Shown piece after piece: positions 58,487-64,000 of a stretch of 64,000 nt of DNA. The stretch is taken from contig NZ_JAHDTF010000029.1 of the NCBI RefSeq assembly GCF_018531465.1, positions 1-64,000 on the forward strand, read 5' to 3'. The notes below the pieces were generated by a model. That model saw only the letters and a list, made by a program, of their open reading frames with translations. It was not told the DNA's origin and searched no databases. The position numbers were made by a program, and so were the translations under genes. The stretch comes from Sphaerisporangium fuscum. Its GTDB lineage: Bacteria; Actinomycetota; Actinomycetes; Streptosporangiales; Streptosporangiaceae. The stretch's first letter is position 1; every line of letters starts with the position of its first letter.

Positions 58487-60756
58487 GGAATAACCTTGAC
58501 GAGCTTGTTGGCGCAGTCTATCTCCAGCGCGCGCGCTGCCATCCAGCGGCGGTAACGGGACTCACCCGTACCGATGACCGCCGGGATACCCAGTTCCTGT
58601 GCGCGGATAGCCATGTGGGAGTTGACGCCGCCATAGGCTGTAACGAGCCCGGCGACACCGCGCGCCAGTATCCAGTCGTAGCCGGGATCACCGCTGACGA
58701 CCAAGGCGATCGCGCCCTCTGGTGGCTCGCCACCATCGATGTCAGCCACCTTTCCATGCGCACGCCCCTGAGTGACGAAGTTGGGCATGGACTCTGGCAC
58801 CTCGAAGGCACGCACATCCTCCGATGAGTAGATGAGCGGTGGCAACACCATCGAGCGGGCACGCGCGTACGCCTCACTGCCCCGGCGGGCGGACTTACGC
58901 AGGTCAGCACCACTGAGACTCGGGTGGAGAAGGTGAGCCACCTCGATGTGGGAAAGCTCCTCCGCGTTCAGTCCAAACTCCCTGCCGATGTCGCCGATGC
59001 GGACGAGCGTCTCGCTCAGAACACCGGTGAAGACGAACTTCGCCCACTCGCGGTCCTTGATCGCCTGAGCGATGAAGGACAGTAGCCCAGGGGCGTCGCT
59101 TGTGATCCCGGCCTTGCCCACCAGCACATCGATGGCGCGCAGCTCATCCAGGCCCGGCCGGTACGGCGAAGGCTCAGGCGCGGGGGCGGGCCGCCGCGTC
59201 CAGTCGAAGTACCGGTCGGGATCTTCGTCGTACCGCGGCGAGAGGATGTCGTAAGTTCCTGGGCGGAGATGACCGTAGCGGCGCAGAAACTCCGCCTTGC
59301 CGAGGGAGGCGAAGTCCTGCTGGATGTCGGCCGCGACCGTCTTGAGCGAAGCGAGGAACGCATCTCGGCCGGCGGCCGTCATGGCACCGCGCCGCACAAG
59401 CCCGCCGAGCAGTTCGGCTGCCACAAAACCCGCACGGGCCAGACCAGCGAACGGCCGCGCCCCCCACTCGGCGCAGCGGTCAAGCAGCGCGGCCAGCCCG
59501 GCGGGGCGTGAAGCCGGCTCGGAAAGCATGGACACCAGCTCCAGGTCGGCGCCCCGGGGCCCCTGGTCGCTGATGATCTCATTGGTGAGGTGGACTAATG
59601 ATCTCCGTAACGCATCCGTCTCCGCGGCGGAGAATCCGGCGCGCCGCAGGCCCTCCAGCCGACGGTTCAGGTCGAACGCGTTGCACGACAACACAATCTC
59701 GAACTCGACCTTGTCATGCAGGTACGGCTCGGCCGCCAGCCGGTTCAGATAGTGATTGACCAACCGCCCCGCCAGGTCGTCATCGAGGTCGGCGGGGACG
59801 AAGGAAGTGAAGCTGGCACGTACGTCGATGTAGGCGCATCCGCCGAGATCTACCATCAGCGGCACGCCGGTGACATCGCGGTAGCCGTATCCGGCTCGGG
59901 ACTCGGCCCACACCCGGTCGGTGATCAGCCGTTGGTACAGCGACCTAGCCAGCGCTCTCGGGCGGAGCCCGATGATCTCCGCCGGATTCCAGTCAGGCAT
60001 CACACCGTAGATCGGCCGATCGCCCAGGACGTCGACGCGCGATGGCGCCGCCAAGCATTGTGTCAGGTGTTCGACCTGAGCTTGATGCTCGACAGGCCCC
60101 ACGCCGTCCTCCTTGACCAACAGCGGGCGTGCCTGGAACAGGTAGAGCACGCCGGGGGACGACACCGCGAACTCGATTTCGCAGCGATCCTCCTTCGTGT
60201 ACTCGATCACCTCGGTCAGAAGAGACAACACCCCCTCGAGCCGGGGGTCCGGTGGGCGCACAGCCGGATCGTGTGCCAGGCCGTACCAGGTGCGGGCGCC
60301 CGCCGTGCCCCGCGTAACCGACGTGGTGTCCGCTCCCTCGCTCCAGGTGATCACGCGGTAGGGCGCGCCGCTGCTGGGGTCGCACGAACAAGCGACACCG
60401 CTCAGTACAGCGTCGGTCAGTTGCGGCTGCACGAGTACCTGGTCATCCGAGGAGGCCGAGCCGTAGGAGCCCAGCACCTTTTCCACCGCCAGGCGCAGCT
60501 CGCTGGGGCCGCACACGCCGAGCTCACTGTGGAAGTGCCCGGCCAGAGACTCGGTCGTGGAGTCCTCTGTCTGGGCACTGCTGCGTACCACGAGCGGCCC
60601 ATCCGCCCAGGGTTCCCCGAGCGTATGAGTTAGCAGGGCACTTTCGTCCCGCCGCCATTGCCCCACGCTGAAGGAGACCATCGGCAGCACGCGAGCCGAG
60701 CGCAACAGTGGAGCCAGCCGGATGAGGGTCTCCGCCTTCGTGCCGAACACGTTCAC
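58483..60756 (-). CDS. PEP-synthase/rifampin-phosphotransferase-like dikinase
   Basis: A 757-residue protein of the phosphotransfer-dikinase family. The N-terminal ATP-grasp part (about 10-270) has LVVRSSAQTEDSTTESLAG, QVLVQPQ, and LYLFQARPLL. The middle 400 residues are mostly helical without recognised motifs. The C-terminal swivelling domain has AYGGVNSHMAIRAQELGIPA with the phosphorylatable His. The PEP/pyruvate TIM barrel of PpsA is missing, giving the layout of rifampin phosphotransferases (ATP domain, acceptor domain, His domain). It therefore probably phosphorylates an unknown acceptor via a phospho-His. GTG start overlapping the APS kinase stop; the 88 upstream codons are that gene's shadow. 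Confidence 0.82.
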   Translation of the reverse strand: MNVFGTKAETLIRLAPLLRSARVLPMVSFSVGQWRRDESALLTHTLGEPWADGPLVVRSSAQTEDSTTESLAGHFHSELGVCGPSELRLAVEKVLGSYGSASSDDQVLVQPQLTDAVLSGVACSCDPSSGAPYRVITWSEGADTTSVTRGTAGARTWYGLAHDPAVRPPDPRLEGVLSLLTEVIEYTKEDRCEIEFAVSSPGVLYLFQARPLLVKEDGVGPVEHQAQVEHLTQCLAAPSRVDVLGDRPIYGVMPDWNPAEIIGLRPRALARSLYQRLITDRVWAESRAGYGYRDVTGVPLMVDLGGCAYIDVRASFTSFVPADLDDDLAGRLVNHYLNRLAAEPYLHDKVEFEIVLSCNAFDLNRRLEGLRRAGFSAAETDALRRSLVHLTNEIISDQGPRGADLELVSMLSEPASRPAGLAALLDRCAEWGARPFAGLARAGFVAAELLGGLVRRGAMTAAGRDAFLASLKTVAADIQQDFASLGKAEFLRRYGHLRPGTYDILSPRYDEDPDRYFDWTRRPAPAPEPSPYRPGLDELRAIDVLVGKAGITSDAPGLLSFIAQAIKDREWAKFVFTGVLSETLVRIGDIGREFGLNAEELSHIEVAHLLHPSLSGADLRKSARRGSEAYARARSMVLPPLIYSSEDVRAFEVPESMPNFVTQGRAHGKVADIDGGEPPEGAIALVVSGDPGYDWILARGVAGLVTAYGGVNSHMAIRAQELGIPAVIGTGESRYRRWMAARALEIDCANKLVKVIP

Positions 60757-61265
60757 CGCGCCCCTGTTATCAACGCGTGGACCCGGGCTGCGGCCTCCTC
60801 CGGACTGACCGACGCGTAGTTGTCGATCACCAGGTCGGGCTCGCGTGGGAACTCCGGCTCGATCTCCATCCCGACCACTTGATCTCCGGAGCCGTAGACA
60901 CCCTTGGTGTCGCGGCCGCTCAGCTGGTTGGGGGGCACGCGCAGCCATATCTCCAGATATCCCGGCAGGTTCGCGCGGTTCCACGCGTGCGCCGAGTGGA
61001 ACATCGACACCGTCGCGCATAACACCACATGGCCCTGCGCGGCAAACTCGCCAGCCAGCCGGCCGTAGCAGGCGGCTAGCTCACGCCGTGATCGCTCGTC
61101 GAACCCCGGCAGGTCAGGCAGGGCCTGTCTGATCGTGTCACCGTCGAGGATGACGGGGTTGATGCCCTCCGCGTTGAGCTGCGCCGCGATCAGCTTACTC
61201 ACCGTAGTCTTGCCCGCACCCGACAGCCCAGTGATCCACACCACCCTTCCAAATCGCCGCGTCAT
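60753..61265 (-). CDS. adenylylsulfate (APS) kinase-like protein
   Basis: A 170-residue CysC-type P-loop kinase: WITGLSGAGKTTVSKLIAAQ (Walker A), VILDGDTIRQAL (substrate loop), CATVSMFHSAHAWNRANLPG and the lid YLEIWLRVPPNQLSGRDTKGVYG. VIDNYASVSPEEAA is the usual end. Full length for the family. No ATP sulfurylase or sulfotransferase is in the window, so either PAPS for sulfation is made with a sulfurylase elsewhere, or the enzyme has been repurposed to phosphorylate another nucleotide-like or cyclitol substrate. Overlaps both neighbours by 4 bp. Confidence 0.88.
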   Translation of the reverse strand: MTRRFGRVVWITGLSGAGKTTVSKLIAAQLNAEGINPVILDGDTIRQALPDLPGFDERSRRELAACYGRLAGEFAAQGHVVLCATVSMFHSAHAWNRANLPGYLEIWLRVPPNQLSGRDTKGVYGSGDQVVGMEIEPEFPREPDLVIDNYASVSPEEAAARVHALITGAR

Positions 61266-62161
61266 GTCGTGACCTGATCCAGTAGCAGCGGAGCGATGCT
61301 GCCTTTATGGCGTAGCCGTACCACCTCGGCCCGAGCGGCGAACGCGGTGATCAGGTCTCGTCCGCCCCCGGACGGTTCGGCGAGCCACTTCAGGTTTTCG
61401 CCCACGAGTGAGCTCTTGTCGTGAACACAGGAGACCGACGGCAGCCCTTGAGTGAATTCGGGTTGGACCAGGACTAAGCGGCGATCGGCGAGGGGGACGA
61501 TCGGCTGGCACCACCTGCCGAAGCCGGCGGGTGGCAGCATCGCTTCTGTGTGGAAGGGGAAGGCCGAGGGGTCGCGCAGGTAGCGGCGCCACATGGCGGT
61601 GCCATGGCGCGAGGCGGCCGCGCGGGAGGCCAGCATGGTGGCGAATCTGATCGCCGGCGCGGTCCTGACCTTCAGATAGGTGGCGACGCTGGTGAGCTGC
61701 GGCCCTTCGTCGCTTTCGTACACCACGAGGTTGTCGTTGGTCAGATGGTCGCAGGGCAGCATGGCCAGGTTGTCGAGCAGCAGGGTGGTCTTACCGCGGT
61801 AGCGCTCGCCGACGAAGACCGTAACCGTCTCCCCGTCGTCGACCGCGGCGGCGTGCAGGTTGAAGGCGGTGCGGGTAGCGGTGAGATGGTCCTGCCAGAG
61901 CTCGCGGATCCGGTGACGCGCCTCCTGAAAGGTGAACTCCGGAGGGTCGATACCGGCGTCGCACACTACTGCGCCCTCAACAGTTGCGGCAGCGGTGCCG
62001 AGTTCCACGTTCAGGCTGACCGTCATGTGCTCGGCGCCGTCCCCCTCACGCGTGACTCGGTCGTGGAAACTGTCCAGGTAGTCGAAGAGCTGGGAATGAG
62101 CCGAGCGCACTCTGACGATCAGAGCCGGGAGCCGGTACTCGACGGTGTCTTTCGGCAGCAT
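61262..62161 (-). CDS. HPr-kinase-like P-loop protein (second copy)
   Basis: About 299 residues, paralogue of 53494-54465: NLHAAAVDDGETVTVFVGER then YRGKTTL gives the P-loop GERYRGKTT at 118-126, followed by CDHLTNDNLVVYES. N-terminal region has no recognised domain. First gene of the seven-gene operon. The ATG at 62161 is chosen because GGGGGG lies just upstream; the frame upstream runs through the divergent control region and the start of the plus-strand gene. Two such kinases in one locus may act on two hydroxyls or two stages. Confidence 0.78.
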   Translation of the reverse strand: MLPKDTVEYRLPALIVRVRSAHSQLFDYLDSFHDRVTREGDGAEHMTVSLNVELGTAAATVEGAVVCDAGIDPPEFTFQEARHRIRELWQDHLTATRTAFNLHAAAVDDGETVTVFVGERYRGKTTLLLDNLAMLPCDHLTNDNLVVYESDEGPQLTSVATYLKVRTAPAIRFATMLASRAAASRHGTAMWRRYLRDPSAFPFHTEAMLPPAGFGRWCQPIVPLADRRLVLVQPEFTQGLPSVSCVHDKSSLVGENLKWLAEPSGGGRDLITAFAARAEVVRLRHKGSIAPLLLDQVTT

Positions 62162-62218
62162 CAACCCCCCAAGGCAGGTGTCTGTGATCGTCGAACGTGG
62201 ACAGTGTGACCTACGGTT

Positions 62219-62253
62219 CAGCGAATCAGCTGATTCGCTGCGTAAATACGCAG
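62219..62253. promoter_or_regulatory. two abutting palindromes in the divergent promoter region
   Basis: CAGCGAATCAG-CTGATTCGCTG (62219-62240) is a perfect 22-bp palindrome, and CTGCGTA-AA-TACGCAG (62238-62253) is a perfect 7+2+7 inverted repeat that overlaps its last three bases. They lie in the 145-bp gap between the seven-gene minus operon and the plus GT9/GHMP operon, so they are strong candidate operators for a dimeric regulator controlling both. Confidence 0.7.
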
Positions 62254-62306
62254 ATGTATGGAAGGGCCGGTAAGTCATATGTTGATGTTGAACAGTGTCC
62301 ACATCG

Positions 62307-63302
62307 ATGCTTTTTGTAAGATTTCTGGCTTTCGGTGACGTACTGCTTACCATGCCGGTCATTGAGGCATTGGCCCGCAGCGAGAACGTCTCCCACGTGG
62401 ACCTGCTGACCGGGGCCGAATACGCCGATGACCTCAGGCGCAGCCCGTGGGTGCGCCATGTCTTCGCTTATGACGCGCGCATCGGCCGCATGCACCGGCA
62501 CGACGGCCGCTCCCGGCATGTGGAACACGACAGCGAGATCGGGGAGTACGACGTGGTGGTTGATCTTCACACACGCGCCGTACCGCTGGGCGAGGAACTT
62601 GAGGCCCTCATCGCCGGGCTGCGCGGGCATCGCCGGGTCGGCTACGCCAGCCCTTTTTCACCCTCACCTGCCGACTATACTTTGGCCGCTCGGGGCCGGG
62701 ACGAGCATGCCGTCGAGTATTACGCGCGCTCGGTCGCGGACCTCATCGATGTCCCGCTCGGCAATGGGTCCATGCGCATCACCGAGGCCGAGCGAGCCCA
62801 GGCCGCCATGAGGTTGCCGCCTGACCCGGTGTGTATGGCGCCGGGGGCGAGATACCCGTGGAAGCGCTGGCCTGCCGAGTCTTACGCCAAGCTGGCCGGC
62901 CTGCTGGCCGCCGAGGGTTATTCTCCCCTGCTCATCGGCCAGCGTCCCTTCGACGAGCCCTATGTACGCGCGGTCCGCAGGCTTCGCGACATTCCGGCCA
63001 TCATGGACTCCACGGTAGAGCTGGCGAATCTGATGGCCGCAGCCGGTCTCGTCATCGCCAACAACAGCGGCTTGACGGCGCTGGCTGCGGCGTCGGGTGC
63101 CCAGGTGGTGTGCGTGCACAGCCACACGCTGCCCGCCATGTGGAGGCCTTGGGGCGACGGGCACGCCAACCTGACCGGCGAGCCAGGGCCATGCGGCTGT
63201 GTCGGCCCCGCGCCACACGATCTGGCCACTCCGTGCGGTAAGGGCATCTCGCCCGAGGACGTGTTCGGCGCCGTCATACGTCTGTCACGGGGAAGGTCAT
63301 GA
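62307..63302 (+). CDS. GT9-family (heptosyltransferase-like) glycosyltransferase
   Basis: About 331 residues in the GT-B fold of family 9: MLFVRFLAFGDVLLTMPVIE at the N-terminus (the start pattern of WaaC/WaaF-type enzymes), VVVDLHTRAVPLGEEL, PVCMAPGARYPWKRWP at the sugar-nucleotide site, and VIANNSGLTALAAASGAQVV, TLPAMWRPWGDG at the end. Members transfer ADP- or NDP-heptose. The ATG at 62307 is preferred because the fold starts there; an in-frame GTG at 62295 would add four residues. Next to a heptose-phosphate-kinase-like gene (4-bp overlap), it likely attaches a heptose to the cyclitol. Confidence 0.85.
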   Translation: MLFVRFLAFGDVLLTMPVIEALARSENVSHVDLLTGAEYADDLRRSPWVRHVFAYDARIGRMHRHDGRSRHVEHDSEIGEYDVVVDLHTRAVPLGEELEALIAGLRGHRRVGYASPFSPSPADYTLAARGRDEHAVEYYARSVADLIDVPLGNGSMRITEAERAQAAMRLPPDPVCMAPGARYPWKRWPAESYAKLAGLLAAEGYSPLLIGQRPFDEPYVRAVRRLRDIPAIMDSTVELANLMAAAGLVIANNSGLTALAAASGAQVVCVHSHTLPAMWRPWGDGHANLTGEPGPCGCVGPAPHDLATPCGKGISPEDVFGAVIRLSRGRS

Positions 63303-64000
63303 CCGTCGTAGTGCGCGCCCCGCTTCGCATCGGCTTCAGCGGCGGCGGCACCGACATCATGCCTTATGCAGGTGAGCACGGCGGGTGCGTAGTGTCCGCC
63401 ACCATCGACCTGCACGCTCAGGCCACCATCGAATCGAGCACCGAGCCCGACGGTTCCTTGCTGTTCAGCACGGCGCGCCGCCTGCTCGACCTCCCGTACG
63501 AACCGGGCTACGCGGGAAGGGCCACCGCTGGCGACTTGATCGGCTCAGGGCTTGGCTCGTCCTCCGCGTCCGCCGTCGCCGTGATCACCGCACTAAGTGA
63601 GTCGCATGGCCGGCCATTGTCCAGAGCCGACCTGGCCATGTTCGCGTACCGGCTCGAACGCGAGGAACTCGGGCAGATTGGCGGCGCGCAGGACCACCAC
63701 TCGGCCGCGCACGGCGGGCTCAACTTCATGGAATTCGGCGCGCACGGCACGGTTGCAGTGACGCCGCTTCGCCTTGAACCCGAGCCGCTGTGCGACAGCG
63801 GCGTGCGCCGCGACTCTGGCCAAGTGCTCAAAGAGCAGGTCAGAGCCGTCCAGCGTGGAGAGAGGACAGTCCTCCACGCGCTGTACAGAATGAAGACATT
63901 CGCCGTCGAGATGCGACACCAACTCGTCAAGAGAGACCTGAAGTCCTTCGCTGAACTGATGGCGCTCGCTTGGGAGGAGAAACGCCGTCTGGCAGGCGTC
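63299..64000 (+). CDS. GHMP kinase, D-glycero-D-manno-heptose-7-phosphate-kinase-like (3' end outside window)
   Basis: The first 234 residues are visible. RAPLRIGFSGGGTDIMPYAG at the N-terminus and ATIDLHAQATIES follow HddA-type heptose kinases; the ATP loop is LIGSGLGSSSASAVAVITAL, and REELGQIGGAQDHHSAAHGG is the conserved middle motif. Such enzymes phosphorylate C1 of heptose-7-phosphate ahead of nucleotide activation. The ATG overlaps the stop of the GT9 gene (ATGA), so the two are cotranscribed. The phosphatase and isomerase for a full NDP-heptose route would have to lie beyond the window. Confidence 0.87.
   Translation, partial: MTVVVRAPLRIGFSGGGTDIMPYAGEHGGCVVSATIDLHAQATIESSTEPDGSLLFSTARRLLDLPYEPGYAGRATAGDLIGSGLGSSSASAVAVITALSESHGRPLSRADLAMFAYRLEREELGQIGGAQDHHSAAHGGLNFMEFGAHGTVAVTPLRLEPEPLCDSGVRRDSGQVLKEQVRAVQRGERTVLHALYRMKTFAVEMRHQLVKRDLKSFAELMALAWEEKRRLAGV

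Noticed and set aside
60757..61020. N-terminal extension of the dikinase frame up to 61020
   Set aside because: It lies inside the APS kinase gene in another frame; the GTG at 60756 overlaps the kinase stop.
62162..62362. N-terminal extension of the second HPr-kinase-like frame
   Set aside because: It would run across the palindromic control region and into the divergent glycosyltransferase; the ATG at 62161 has a G-rich RBS.
1..64000. CRISPR arrays, tRNA or rRNA genes
   Set aside because: No regularly spaced repeat array, cloverleaf or rRNA-like sequence was recognised by eye; a dedicated scan was not possible.

Overview
The window is high-GC actinomycete DNA: stacked genes with 4-bp stop/start overlaps, GTG and TTG starts, and a SARP/AfsR-type regulator beside modular polyketide and peptide synthases. 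The genus cannot be read from the sequence. Almost everything belongs to two adjoining specialised-metabolite loci. Locus A (about 1.5-46.1 kb) is a hybrid NRPS/PKS cluster; locus B (about 47.1 kb to the right edge, cut off) is a saccharide/cyclitol cluster that looks somewhat less GC-rich.

Left edge (1-1.5 kb): the tail of an IS256-type element, a decayed IS3-type element with both inverted ends, and a small secreted protein. A 930-aa SARP-NB-ARC-TPR regulator (1480-4272, minus) follows.

Locus A core (4476-31012, minus) is one stretch of ten abutting genes. In transcription order: a LanB-like (lantibiotic dehydratase N-terminal/PEARL-like) protein, a FemX/GNAT-like acyltransferase, NRPS A-PCP-C-A-PCP, PKS KS-AT-KR-DH-ACP, NRPS C-A-PCP, a thioesterase with a Cys nucleophile, NRPS C-A-PCP, a free carrier protein, a second KS-AT-KR-DH-ACP PKS and a nitroreductase. 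The A-domain pockets read by eye suggest an ornithine-like loading unit, one unassigned residue and two glycines. A divergent plus-strand operon (31136-35242) carries a second GNAT paralogue, a second Cys thioesterase, an aldo/keto reductase, an ACP and a MupA-type luciferase-like monooxygenase. A further minus-strand group (35235-45052) holds a third KS-AT-KR-DH-ACP PKS, a dienoyl-reductase-like SDR, a Ser thioesterase, a free-standing condensation domain, an SDR, a carrier protein and a frameshifted condensation-domain fragment. A LuxR-type regulator and another free carrier protein lie upstream of it.

Locus B starts after a mostly gene-free kilobase (46.1-47.1 kb). It has a DegT aminotransferase and a PhyH dioxygenase on plus, converging through a strong terminator on a 2-deoxy-scyllo-inosose-synthase-like cyclase, an APH-type kinase and an unusual degenerate-adenylation-domain/TylF-methyltransferase fusion on minus. 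A plus pair (HTH protein, HPr-kinase-like protein) then faces a seven-gene minus operon (62161 to 54434): HPr-kinase-like protein, APS kinase, PEP-synthase/rifampin-phosphotransferase-like protein, class I amidotransferase, sugar nucleotidyltransferase, Thr-nucleophile sulfatase-fold protein and NTP_transf_5 protein. Divergent from it are a GT9 heptosyltransferase-like protein and a heptose-7-phosphate-kinase-like GHMP kinase that runs off the end. Cyclase + aminotransferase + heptose activation/transfer + PhyH resembles the gene set for heptose-bearing aminocyclitols such as hygromycin B; the many phosphotransfer genes do not fit that model and are the novel part.

The two most promising leads are the tRNA-dependent-looking gene pair (LanB-like plus FemX-like) inside an assembly-line operon, and the phosphotransfer-rich saccharide operon.
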